Shown: positions 1 to 7,659 of the stretch, piece after piece
Numbering within the stretch: the first letter of the stretch is position 1
How the letters are laid out: each line of letters begins with the position of its first letter
Origin: UBA1219 sp045601425
GTDB lineage: Bacteria; Bacteroidota; Bacteroidia; Bacteroidales; P3
Length of the DNA: 64,000 nucleotides
Assembly (NCBI GenBank): GCA_045601425.1
Contig: JAZRZP010000006.1
Location: forward strand, 1-64,000
Reading direction: 5' to 3'
Notes under the pieces: model-generated
What the model was told of the DNA's origin: nothing
Database searches by the model: none
The model's input: only the letters and a program-made list of their open reading frames with translations
Translations under genes and position numbers: made by a program

Positions 1-7
1 AAACAAA

Positions 8-46
8 AAAAAGTCATGAAAAACGTACGTTTTTTCTTGACTTTTT
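8..46. repeat. Near-perfect palindrome centred on ACGTACGT
   Basis: The two arms pair over about 18 bases around the centre at 26/27, with one bulged T and one mismatch. The right arm is followed by a T-rich stretch, so it could be a rho-independent terminator. Its tight centre and position near a serine recombinase gene also allow a recombination or operator site. Neither reading can be decided from the sequence. Confidence 0.5.
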
Positions 47-105
47 CTTTGTAAATTGCCCTGTCTCAGCGAGATACGGAATGCGTAAGACCGCTGAAGA
101 CAATG

Positions 106-135
106 CAAATATACACATTTTTTTGAAAATGGCAA
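106..135 (-). promoter_or_regulatory. Putative leftward Bacteroidota promoter
   Basis: On the minus strand a TATATTTG box (106-113) lies 19 bases downstream of a TTG (133-135), matching the Bacteroidota -7/-33 pattern. It would drive transcription out of the left edge of the window through the palindrome at 8-46. No gene start is visible before the edge. Confidence 0.4.
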
Positions 136-182
136 AAAAAACGTTTTTTTTGTTGCGGAAAGCAGGCGGATTGTCTGACTTT

Positions 183-752
183 TCAGAAAAATGACGGAGA
201 CTTGCTTTTTACCTTTTTTTTCTTGCTTCTTTTTTTTCTTGTTATAGTTGTGGTGGCACCATTTTCTACTTTGTTGGCCTTGAGTTTTTCGGGGGCGGTT
301 TTGCTGCCTTTTGGTCTGCCCAGCACTTTACCCTCGTTTTTTTTTCTCGCAAGGGCCTCTTTGGTTCGCTGGCTTATGAGGTTACGTTCGATTTCGGCAC
401 TCAATCCGAAAGCGAAGGCCAGCACCTTGCTCTGTATGTCGTCACCAAGACGATAGTTGTCCTTGATGGTCCATACCTTGCAGTTTTTTTTCATGCAGAA
501 GCTCAGGATTTCCATAATCATGAACAGGCTTCTCCCAAGACGGGAAAGTTCAGTACATATTATGATGTCGTTTTTGCGAATGCTGTTGAGCAGGTTGCCA
601 AGTTCCCGCTTGTCATAGTTTTTTGTTCCGGAAATGGTCTCTTCAATCCAGCCGTTGATGCGGAGACCTTCATTTTTGCAGAATCTGTTGATTTCGAAAC
701 GCTGGTTCTCAACAGTCTGTCTGTCGCTGCTTACGCGAATGTAACCGTAAAT
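183..752 (-). CDS. Serine recombinase (resolvase/invertase), Mpi-like, lacking its C-terminal HTH
   Basis: The 189-residue product begins MIYGYIRVSS, with the catalytic serine expected at Ser9. It keeps the resolvase-domain motifs: TELSRLGRS around residues 67-75, the FGLSAEIERNLISQRT helix, and GRPKGSK at the end of the catalytic domain. An in-frame ATG at 800 would add 16 residues, but the resolvase fold starts at MIYGY. Family members of the Mpi/Hin type normally continue after GRPKGSK into a helix-turn-helix of about 40 residues. Here that part is replaced by a lysine-rich tail (KKRSKKKK, then KVKSKSPSFF). The enzyme would cut and rejoin DNA at inversion or resolution sites. With no visible HTH, its target choice is unclear and it may be a degenerate copy. 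No flanking pair of inverted repeats around a promoter was seen. Confidence 0.85.
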   Translation of the reverse strand: MYGYIRVSSDRQTVENQRFEINRFCKNEGLRINGWIEETISGTKNYDKRELGNLLNSIRKNDIIICTELSRLGRSLFMIMEILSFCMKKNCKVWTIKDNYRLGDDIQSKVLAFAFGLSAEIERNLISQRTKEALARKKNEGKVLGRPKGSKTAPEKLKANKVENGATTTITRKKRSKKKKVKSKSPSFF

Positions 753-1052
753 CATAGAGTTTTTTTTCGGAAAAATAAAAACATCTGTCCAATCATTCAT
801 GCCTATACCCGTTTTTTAAGAAAAAATTACGATTTAAAATTCTCTTTGTAGCAGCGTGTTTCCTTGCTTGCATTGGGCAACTTGACAAAGATACCGGAAA
901 AGTGGAATTTGAATCTGTTAATAATTAGAGACTTACATTTTTCAACAAAAGTAATGTGAAAAAAAACATTGCAAAAGATGGCGAAATCAAAATAAAAGTA
1001 GTACCTTTGCACTTTGTTTCAAATACGAATAAACATAAAAAACGTTATAGAA
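753..1052. other. Intergenic region between recombinase and korA
   Basis: This AT-rich spacer holds a likely korA -7 box (TACCTTTG, 1002-1009) without a clear -33 element. On the minus strand it has a candidate -7 box (TACTTTTG, 946-953) with TTG at 972-974, which could serve the recombinase. I see no gene or RNA in it. Confidence 0.5.
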
Positions 1053-2891
1053 ATGGCTGAAAGTCAAATAGTTAAAAAAAATGACATTGTGGTAAGATTT
1101 GCAGGTGATTCCGGAGACGGAATGCAGCTTTCGGGAACATTGTTCTCCGATGCTTCTGCACTTACAGGAAATGATATAGCAACATTCCCCGACTATCCGG
1201 CAGAAATACGTGCTCCGCACAACACCATAGCCGGTGTTTCGGGATTCCAAGTTCATGTGGGAAACCACATCTACAGCTCCGGCGACAAGTGCGATATCTT
1301 GGTGGCAATGAATCCGGCATCCTTCAAATCCAATCTGAAATGGGCAAAGAAAGGTGCCACCGTCATCGTGGATATCGATACTTTCACCGATGAGGCAGTC
1401 GAAAAGGCAGGTTACACCGAAAACCCTTTCTGCGACGAACTGGAACGGGCTTACACAATCATCAAGGCCCCCATCACTTCGTTCACCGAAAGAATTGGCA
1501 ACGAACAGGGCGTTGATAAGAAAACCACCGACAAGTGCCGCAACATGTTCGCCTTGGGTATCATATTTTATATGACTCACAAGTCGCTGAAACAGACCGA
1601 AACCTACCTTGAACGCAAATTCGCGAAAAAAACTGCAGTAATAGCACTCAACAAAGCCGTGCTGAACGAAGGTTACGAATATGCCGACAAAGTGGAGATA
1701 ATTCACTCCAAGATAGTGGAAGTGTCCAATGCCGACATGCCCAAAGGCCGCTACCGCAACATTACCGGTAACGTTGCTACGGCATGGGGTCTTCTGGCCG
1801 CTGCCGAGAAGTCGGGACTGAAGCTTTTCCTCGGTTCGTACCCCATCACTCCGGCCACCGACGTAATGGTGGAACTGGCAAAGCACAAAGGACTCGGAGC
1901 CCGCGTTTTCCAAGCCGAAGACGAAATAGCAGGCGTATGCTCCGCCATCGGTGCTTCCTATGCAGGAGCCTTGGCTTGTACATCAACGTCAGGTCCCGGA
2001 CTTTCGCTCAAGAGCGAAGCTCTCGGCCTTGCCGTAATGACAGAACTCCCCTTGGTAGTGGTTGACGTGCAGCGTGGCGGCCCCTCTACCGGCCTCCCGA
2101 CCAAGACCGAACAGTCCGACCTCAATCAGGCTCTCTACGGCCGCAACGGCGAAGCCCCGATGATCGTAGTAGCCGCATCTTCGTCGGCAAACTGCTTCTA
2201 CTGGGCTTTCAATGCCGCCAAACTGGCATTGGAACACATGACACCGGTTATACTCCTCACCGACGGCTATCTCGGAAACGGCTCGCAGCTCTTCCGCATA
2301 CCTAAGGTTGCCGACTTGCCGGACATAACTCTCCGTTTTGCAAAAGAAAACGACCCCGAATACCGTCCGTACCGCAGAGATCCGGAAACTTTCGTACGCC
2401 AATGGGCAGTCCCCGGAATGGAAGGCTTGCGCCACCGCGTAGGCGGTTTGGAAAAATGTCCTGACGGACCGCTTTCTACAGACCCTGAAAACCACGCACT
2501 CATGGTTTACAACCGTCAGGAAAAAGTGAACCGCGTCGCCGACTGCATACCCGCACAGGAAGTTACGGGTAACCCCGACGGTGACCTTCTCGTCGTTGGC
2601 TGGGGCGGCACGGCAGGTGCCCTTACCTTGGCTGTGGAAGAAATGAACAACGAAGGCAAAAAAGTGGCTTACACGCACTTCAACTACATATCTCCTCTGC
2701 CCAAAAACACAGGCGATATACTGCGCAAATACAAGAAAATCGTTGTGTGCGAGCTGAACAACGGACAGTTTGCAGGATACCTCAGAACCAAATTCCCCGA
2801 ATGCCCGATGCATCAGTACAACAAGGTTATGGGATTGCCGTTCGAAGTTGGTGAATTAAAACAGAAGTTTAACGAAATTTTGGGAGAATAA
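1053..2891 (+). CDS. korA: 2-oxoacid:ferredoxin oxidoreductase, fused gamma-alpha subunit (2-oxoglutarate type)
   Basis: This 612-residue protein pairs with the next gene to decarboxylate a 2-oxoacid, most likely 2-oxoglutarate, to its acyl-CoA while reducing ferredoxin in the cytoplasm. The N-terminal gamma domain (about residues 5-190) shows IVVRFAGDSGDGMQLSG and the APHNTIAGVSGFQVHVG stretch. The alpha/pyrimidine-binding domain follows from GNVATAWGLLAA, with SYPITPATDVMVELA and the SGPGLSLKSEALGLA region. The ATG at 1053 gives the start MAESQIVKKND; an in-frame upstream TTG-type start lies inside the promoter region and is unlikely. It is only 3 bases from korB, so the two form an operon. 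The length and gamma-alpha fusion are normal for KorA of Bacteroidales. The exact 2-oxoacid is inferred from family resemblance. Confidence 0.93.
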   Translation: MAESQIVKKNDIVVRFAGDSGDGMQLSGTLFSDASALTGNDIATFPDYPAEIRAPHNTIAGVSGFQVHVGNHIYSSGDKCDILVAMNPASFKSNLKWAKKGATVIVDIDTFTDEAVEKAGYTENPFCDELERAYTIIKAPITSFTERIGNEQGVDKKTTDKCRNMFALGIIFYMTHKSLKQTETYLERKFAKKTAVIALNKAVLNEGYEYADKVEIIHSKIVEVSNADMPKGRYRNITGNVATAWGLLAAAEKSGLKLFLGSYPITPATDVMVELAKHKGLGARVFQAEDEIAGVCSAIGASYAGALACTSTSGPGLSLKSEALGLAVMTELPLVVVDVQRGGPSTGLPTKTEQSDLNQALYGRNGEAPMIVVAASSSANCFYWAFNAAKLALEHMTPVILLTDGYLGNGSQLFRIPKVADLPDITLRFAKENDPEYRPYRRDPETFVRQWAVPGMEGLRHRVGGLEKCPDGPLSTDPENHALMVYNRQEKVNRVADCIPAQEVTGNPDGDLLVVGWGGTAGALTLAVEEMNNEGKKVAYTHFNYISPLPKNTGDILRKYKKIVVCELNNGQFAGYLRTKFPECPMHQYNKVMGLPFEVGELKQKFNEILGE

Positions 2892-2894
2892 GAT

Positions 2895-3923
2895 ATGGAA
2901 AGACATTTTGTTCCTAAGACAGATAATGAATTAACAAAGGCCGATTTTACAAGCGACCAGATGGTGAAATGGTGTCCCGGCTGCGGAGACCATGCAATAT
3001 TGTCATCCCTGCTTCAGACATTCCCCAAGACTCATCACAAGAAGGAAAACATCTGTATGGTGTCCGGTATAGGATGCTCTTCGCGCATTCCTTACTATGT
3101 AGATACCTACGGATTCCACAGCATCCACGGCCGCGCATGTGCCATAGCAACAGGCGTGAAACTGGCCAACCCTTCGCTCAGCGTGTGGGTCAACATGGGC
3201 GACGGCGACTCCATGGCCATCGGTGGCAATCACCTTATTCACATCGTACGCCGTAACCTTGACGTGAACATCACAATCTTCAACAACGAAATATACGGAC
3301 TTACAAAAGGCCAGTATTCTCCGACTACGAAATTCGGCCAGATAACCAAGACTTCCCCATTCGGAACCATAGACTATCCGTTTACCCCCGGTGAACTGAT
3401 AATGGGTGCACAGGGAACTTTCTTCGCACGTGCATTGGACGTGAATCCGAAACTCACTTCCGATATAATGTATCAGGCCGCACAGCACGACGGAGCTTCG
3501 GTTGTTGAAGTGTTGCAGAATTGCATGATTTTCAACGACAAGACGCACGATGCAATAACAAACCGCGAATGGAGAGACGACCGTACAATTGTCCTTGAAC
3601 ACGGCAAACCCATGATTTTCGGTAAAAACCGCGACAAGGGTATCCGTTTCAACGGCACTGCTCTGGAAGTTGTGAAAATCGGTGAAAACGGCATTACCGA
3701 AAAGGATCTGCTTGTTCACGACGAGACTACCGAAGATACTGGCATACACATGATGCTGGCACGCATGAAAGGCGACATGCCCGTGGCTATCGGCGTCATT
3801 CGTTCGGTTAAGAAACCTACCTACACCGAAATGTTCGAACAGCAGATGGACGACGCAAAGGCTTCATGCAAGTACAAATGCGTTGACGACCTTCTGAACA
3901 GCGGCGATACTTGGGAAATATAA
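2895..3923 (+). CDS. korB: 2-oxoacid:ferredoxin oxidoreductase, beta (TPP-binding) subunit
   Basis: The 342-residue product is the thiamine-diphosphate subunit partner of KorA. WCPGCGDHAILSSLLQ near residue 26 is the start of the TPP domain. GDGDSMAIGGNHLIHIVRRN followed by NNEIYGLTKGQYSPTT is the Mg-TPP binding segment. No separate 4Fe-4S ferredoxin subunit is encoded nearby, so an external ferredoxin is the expected acceptor. A strong terminator follows, closing the korAB operon. Confidence 0.94.
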   Translation: MERHFVPKTDNELTKADFTSDQMVKWCPGCGDHAILSSLLQTFPKTHHKKENICMVSGIGCSSRIPYYVDTYGFHSIHGRACAIATGVKLANPSLSVWVNMGDGDSMAIGGNHLIHIVRRNLDVNITIFNNEIYGLTKGQYSPTTKFGQITKTSPFGTIDYPFTPGELIMGAQGTFFARALDVNPKLTSDIMYQAAQHDGASVVEVLQNCMIFNDKTHDAITNREWRDDRTIVLEHGKPMIFGKNRDKGIRFNGTALEVVKIGENGITEKDLLVHDETTEDTGIHMMLARMKGDMPVAIGVIRSVKKPTYTEMFEQQMDDAKASCKYKCVDDLLNSGDTWEI

Positions 3924-3941
3924 CGCTTTAATGATATTGTG

Positions 3942-3974
3942 ACGGGATTTTCTTCCGAAAATCCCGTTTTTTTT
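3942..3974 (+). terminator. Rho-independent terminator after korB
   Basis: An 11-bp stem (ACGGGATTTTC / GAAAATCCCGT) with a 4-base loop is followed by a run of eight T. It lies 18 bases after the korB stop codon. Confidence 0.85.
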
Positions 3975-3982
3975 GCCAATAC

Positions 3983-4013
3983 TTGTGAGAAACCAAAAAA
4001 AATCGTAATTTTG
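3983..4013 (+). promoter_or_regulatory. Bacteroidota-type promoter of clpS
   Basis: A TTG at 3983-3985 and TAATTTTG at 4006-4013 are separated by 20 bases. The clpS ATG follows 20 bases after the -7 box, so the leader is very short. Confidence 0.65.
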
Positions 4014-4033
4014 CAAAATCAAAAACATTGGTC

Positions 4034-4312
4034 ATGAATCAGGAATCACTGGACGAAGAAAGTTTGCAGAATATTGATACCATTGACGATAAATCGTGCA
4101 GGCTGGTGCTTTACAACGATGATTTGCACTCGTTCGATTATGTCATTGACGCTCTTATGGACATTTGCGAGCACACCTACGAACAGGCCTTCCAGTGTAC
4201 GCTGCTTACACACTGCAAAGGCAAATGCGTGGTGAAAAACGGCAGTCTGCAATTCTTGAAACCCATGCACAATGCCTTGATTAACAAAGGATTGAAAACT
4301 GAAATAATATAA
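4034..4312 (+). CDS. clpS: ATP-dependent Clp protease adaptor ClpS
   Basis: The 92-residue protein carries the ClpS core: RLVLYNDDLHSFDYVIDAL, then LLTHCKGKCVVKNGS. The NDD/H stretch is the N-degron binding region. ClpS delivers N-end-rule substrates to a ClpAP-type unfoldase. ATG 4034 is preferred to the in-frame TTG at 4028. The acidic N-terminal extension (about residues 1-20) precedes the conserved fold, as is usual. The next gene starts within 7 bases, so they are probably co-transcribed. No clpA is in the window; the clpB at 31 kb is a disaggregase and not a protease partner. Confidence 0.85.
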   Translation: MNQESLDEESLQNIDTIDDKSCRLVLYNDDLHSFDYVIDALMDICEHTYEQAFQCTLLTHCKGKCVVKNGSLQFLKPMHNALINKGLKTEII

Positions 4313-4318
4313 TTGTTT

Positions 4319-4783
4319 ATGAACTGGTTGGCTATAATACTTTTTCTGGTGATAGGTGCCGCACTCATGGCACTTGAACTTGTAGCATTGCCCGGCGGAA
4401 TAGCCGGCATCGCAGGTGCAGCAATGATGGTAATCGGCATTTGGCAGGCTTATGCCAGCTATGGTGTCTTGGCAGGCAACATGACATTGCTTGCAACAGT
4501 TGTGGTGATGACGGTTATGATAGTAATTTTCCTCCGTAGGAAAACATGGAAGAAAGCCGGTCTCAGTGCCGAAATTTCAAGCAAGGTGAACGTCGTTGAC
4601 GAAAACAAAATTCTTGTGGGAGCCAAAGGAACTACAATTTCCCGTCTGGCTCCGGCCGGAAAGGCAATGGTCAACGGACAGATAACCGAAGTGCACACTT
4701 TGGGGGAATTCGTAGATGAAAACCGTGAAATCGAAGTCGTTGCCATCGAAGGTTATTACATTACCGTGAAGGAAATAAAATAA
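4319..4783 (+). CDS. NfeD-like membrane protein with C-terminal OB-fold domain
   Basis: The 154-residue product has two to three hydrophobic segments in its first 75 residues: an N-terminal segment, a glycine-rich GGIAGIAGAAMMVIGIW helix, and a LLATVVVMTVMIVIFL helix. A soluble domain of about 65 residues follows, containing GAKGTTISRLAPAGKAMVNGQ, the pattern of NfeD C-terminal OB folds. NfeD proteins partner with flotillin/SPFH proteins, and floA follows 28 bases downstream, which supports the call. The start is ATG 4319; TTG 4313 is less likely. The protein lacks the N-terminal ClpP-like protease domain of long NfeD proteins. Confidence 0.82.
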   Translation: MNWLAIILFLVIGAALMALELVALPGGIAGIAGAAMMVIGIWQAYASYGVLAGNMTLLATVVVMTVMIVIFLRRKTWKKAGLSAEISSKVNVVDENKILVGAKGTTISRLAPAGKAMVNGQITEVHTLGEFVDENREIEVVAIEGYYITVKEIK

Positions 4784-4811
4784 AATACAAACATTTAAAA
4801 TACAATTATTT

Positions 4812-5783
4812 ATGGAACTTTTTGTAGTTTTGGGCATCATTGCATGCATCATTGTACTGATAGTGTTTTTCTATCTTGTACCGGTAGGACTTTGGTTCAA
4901 AGCCCTCGTTTCAGGTGTTCACGTTTCGCTGATTCAGCTTTTTTTCATGCGTTTGCGTAAAGTACCGCCGACGATTATAGTGAACAACCTTATCTCTGCA
5001 TCGAAGGCAGGACTCAAACTCAATCAGAACGAACTTGAAGCACACTACCTCGCCGGTGGTCGTGTCACAAACGTAGTAAATGCACTCGTTTCAGCCGATA
5101 AGGCCAACATAAGTCTCGATTTTAAAACGGCAACGGCAATCGACCTCGCAGGCCGTGACGTGTTTAAGGCCGTACAGATGTCGGTTAACCCCAAAGTCAT
5201 TGACACTCCTCCAGTTGCAGCCGTTGCAAAAGACGGTATCCAGCTTATTGCAAAAGCCCGCGTTACCGTACGCACCAACATCAAGCAGCTTGTGGGCGGT
5301 GCCGGTGAAGAAACGGTTCTTGCCCGCGTCGGTGAAGGTATCGTTACGTCTATAGGCTCGGCAACCAGCCACAAATCGGTTCTCGAAAATCCCGATTCAA
5401 TATCCAAACTCGTGCTTCAGAAAGGTCTGGATAACGGTACGGCTTTCGAAATCCTTTCTATCGACATCGCCGACATTGATGTGGGTAAGAATATCGGAGC
5501 ACAGTTGCAGATGGATCAGGCCAATGCCGACAAAAACATCGCACAGGCCAAAGCCGAAGAACGCCGTGCCATGGCAGTGGCGTCGGAACAGGAAATGAAA
5601 GCCAAGGCACAGGAAGCCCGTGCTCGCGTCATCGAAGCCGAAGCCGAAGTGCCGAAAGCCATGGCTGAAGCTTTCCGCAACGGCAATCTTGGAATCATGG
5701 ATTACTACCGTATGCAGAATATACAGGCCGATACCGGAATGCGTGAATCTATCGCCAACCCCGGCGGTCAGATAAAGAAATAA
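4812..5783 (+). CDS. floA: Flotillin-like protein FloA (membrane microdomain scaffold)
   Basis: The 323-residue protein has one N-terminal hydrophobic segment (about residues 3-27). After it come the SPFH-like body (RKVPPTIIVNNLISASKAGL, then ARVTVRTNIKQLVGGAGEET) and a charged alanine/glutamate-rich region at about 235-290 that should form a coiled coil. Order and length match the FloA/YqfA (UPF0365) family. FloA oligomerises at the inner face of the membrane and organises functional microdomains, usually with an NfeD partner such as the gene just upstream. A GC-rich hairpin with a T tract lies shortly downstream. Confidence 0.9.
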   Translation: MELFVVLGIIACIIVLIVFFYLVPVGLWFKALVSGVHVSLIQLFFMRLRKVPPTIIVNNLISASKAGLKLNQNELEAHYLAGGRVTNVVNALVSADKANISLDFKTATAIDLAGRDVFKAVQMSVNPKVIDTPPVAAVAKDGIQLIAKARVTVRTNIKQLVGGAGEETVLARVGEGIVTSIGSATSHKSVLENPDSISKLVLQKGLDNGTAFEILSIDIADIDVGKNIGAQLQMDQANADKNIAQAKAEERRAMAVASEQEMKAKAQEARARVIEAEAEVPKAMAEAFRNGNLGIMDYYRMQNIQADTGMRESIANPGGQIKK

Positions 5784-5804
5784 GTGATTTTTCATGTTAT
5801 TGTC

Positions 5805-5835
5805 GGGACGGGTATTCCCCGTCCCTTTGATTTTT
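5805..5835 (+). terminator. Terminator or attenuator between floA and the DUF2148 gene
   Basis: An 8-bp GC-rich stem (GGGACGGG / CCCGTCCC) with a 5-base loop is followed by TTTGATTTTTTT. No new promoter is evident before the next gene at 5851, so this may act as a partial terminator within a longer transcript. Confidence 0.65.
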
Positions 5836-5850
5836 TTAAATATTGACACG

Positions 5851-6378
5851 ATGATATCGAAAGAAGAAGATCTGAGAAACGAAACAATCCGCGATATTGC
5901 AGGAAAAATAGCTCTGGCAGCCCGTACTGCACCCAAGGCCCGCGGTACCGACAACCTCGAAATCGCCGTTGCTGACGGTGATGACATAAAACTTATTGCA
6001 GAAAAAATGAAGCAGCATGCGGCTCGCACCGGCGAGTCGTTCTTTGCCCGCGATGCGGAAAATATATTGCTTTGCGACGCCGTAGTCCTCATTGGCTCGC
6101 GTATAAAACCTCTGGGTCTGAACTGCGGATATTGCGGATTCGCTACCTGCAGCGAAAAACTGAAATATCCCGAAGTGCCGTGCTTCTTCAATGCCAACGA
6201 CATGGGCATAGCCGTAGGATCGGCAGTCTCCAAAGCCGCCGATTTCAGAGTGGACAACCGTGTGATGTTCTCAGTGGGGAACGTGGCAAAGGAAATGAAT
6301 CTGTTGCCGGAATGCAGCATCATCCTTGCCCTACCACTCGCGGCAAATGGTAAAAGTCCTTTTTTTGACAGGAAATAG
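5851..6378 (+). CDS. DUF2148 ferredoxin-domain protein
   Basis: The 175-residue cytoplasmic protein resembles the DUF2148/COG4739 family. It has a cysteine cluster, NCGYCGFATCSEK, near residues 90-102, and a further VPCFFNAND cysteine about a dozen residues later, which could bind an Fe-S cluster. The function of the family is not established. ATG 5851 was chosen because the upstream in-frame start at 5794 overlaps the hairpin. The next gene starts 24 bases on, which suggests co-transcription. Confidence 0.78.
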   Translation: MISKEEDLRNETIRDIAGKIALAARTAPKARGTDNLEIAVADGDDIKLIAEKMKQHAARTGESFFARDAENILLCDAVVLIGSRIKPLGLNCGYCGFATCSEKLKYPEVPCFFNANDMGIAVGSAVSKAADFRVDNRVMFSVGNVAKEMNLLPECSIILALPLAANGKSPFFDRK

Positions 6379-6402
6379 CATTTGAATATAATTTGTTTAA
6401 GT

Positions 6403-7635
6403 ATGGATTGGCTTATAAAACTTTTTACTGAACAGGGTGTCGGTCAGACAGCCGTGCTTCTTGCACTGACAATAGTGTCGGGTTTGCTTTTGGGAAAGAT
6501 AAAAATCAAGGGTATCTCGCTTGGAATAACATGGGTGCTTTTTGTCGGTATTGCGTTGAGCGCATGCGGACTGGAACCTCATCACGAAATGAACCATTTT
6601 ATAAAGGAATTCGGACTGATACTCTTTGTGGTGGCTGTCGGATTTCAGGTTGGTCCCAATTTCTTCGCATCATTCAGGAAAGGAGGACTTCCGCTCAATT
6701 TCTGTGCCATGGCAATAGTCGCATTGGGGGTACTCGTTACGATGATTATCAGCAATGTGAGTGGAGAACCGCTGGAGGTGATGGCCGGCGTCTATACCGG
6801 TGCAATTACCAATACCCCCGGTATGTCGGCTGCACAGCAGACTGTCGGTGAATTGGGCATCGCAAGTCCTGAAACCATTGCCAACGGCTATGCAGTGGCT
6901 TATCCGCTCGGTGTGGTCGGACTTATTGTGAACTGTCTTATAATAAGGGCGTTGTGCCGTGTGAAACTCGACAGCGAGCCTGTTTCGGACAATGAACAGA
7001 ACGACTGTCGTGCCGTAAAGAACGAAGAAACGAAAGCCTCATCGAAGCGCCATAAAGTCTATCTCATACCGGTATTCCTTGCAATATTCCTTGGTATCGT
7101 GATAGGAATGATACCCATACCTGTTGGAATGTCTGCCCCAGTGAAACTCGGTCTGGCAGGCGGTCCGTTGGTCGTTGCCATTCTCGTGAGCTGGCTCAGC
7201 GTGAAAAAAGGGTGGATTGACACCGAATTTACGGGCAGCCACGGCGTATGGATGATGAGGGAAATAGGTATAGCGCTGTTTCTGGCGGCAGTAGGTCTCA
7301 GTGCCGGCGGCAGCTTCGTCGAAACAATACAGAACGGTGGTTACATGTGGGTGCTGTATGGCGTTATAATTACTATGGTGCCGACCCTGACAGTGGGACT
7401 GTTTGCCCGCCTTGTACTCAAAGTCAATTTCTACACCCTTATGGGCATGATAGGCGGCGCCACTACCGACCCTCCGACACTGGCTTTCGCCAACACTATG
7501 GCTGCTGACCAGCAGAAACATTCGGGCAGCACCGAAGAAAACCAACTCCCGGGAATGGGTTATGCAACGGTTTATCCGCTTACCATGTTCCTCCGGATAC
7601 TCACGGCACAGCTTCTGGTGCTCTTCGCAATATAA
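6403..7635 (+). CDS. YidE/YbjL/AspT-type permease lacking the central RCK (TrkA-C) domains
   Basis: The 410-residue protein consists almost only of hydrophobic helices in two homologous halves. Signature segments are LILFVVAVGFQVGPNFF and GAITNTPGMSAAQQTVGE in the first half. IALFLAAVGLSAGGSFVE and GGATTDPPTLAFANTMAAD are their counterparts in the second. Family members of about 550 residues carry two TrkA-C domains between the halves. Here only a charged linker of about 35 residues (around 205-235) is present. Relatives include aspartate-alanine exchangers, but the substrate is unknown. ATG 6403 is preferred to TTG 6382. Confidence 0.78.
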   Translation: MDWLIKLFTEQGVGQTAVLLALTIVSGLLLGKIKIKGISLGITWVLFVGIALSACGLEPHHEMNHFIKEFGLILFVVAVGFQVGPNFFASFRKGGLPLNFCAMAIVALGVLVTMIISNVSGEPLEVMAGVYTGAITNTPGMSAAQQTVGELGIASPETIANGYAVAYPLGVVGLIVNCLIIRALCRVKLDSEPVSDNEQNDCRAVKNEETKASSKRHKVYLIPVFLAIFLGIVIGMIPIPVGMSAPVKLGLAGGPLVVAILVSWLSVKKGWIDTEFTGSHGVWMMREIGIALFLAAVGLSAGGSFVETIQNGGYMWVLYGVIITMVPTLTVGLFARLVLKVNFYTLMGMIGGATTDPPTLAFANTMAADQQKHSGSTEENQLPGMGYATVYPLTMFLRILTAQLLVLFAI

Positions 7636-7659
7636 TTGAAAAAATAAAACATACATAAA

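Noticed and set aside
61..105. A TPP riboswitch-like CTGAGA near the left edge
   Set aside because: Only the short CTGAGA string is present; the remaining conserved core and helices are not visible.
827..1012. A 61-codon minus-strand frame upstream of the recombinase
   Set aside because: It overlaps the korA promoter and is very Phe-rich, as expected of AT-rich non-coding DNA.
987..1913. A 308-codon minus-strand frame opposite korA
   Set aside because: Shadow frame made by codon bias of korA; no domain, start signal or promoter. The same holds for long antisense frames opposite korB, parE, clpB, alaS and etfBA.
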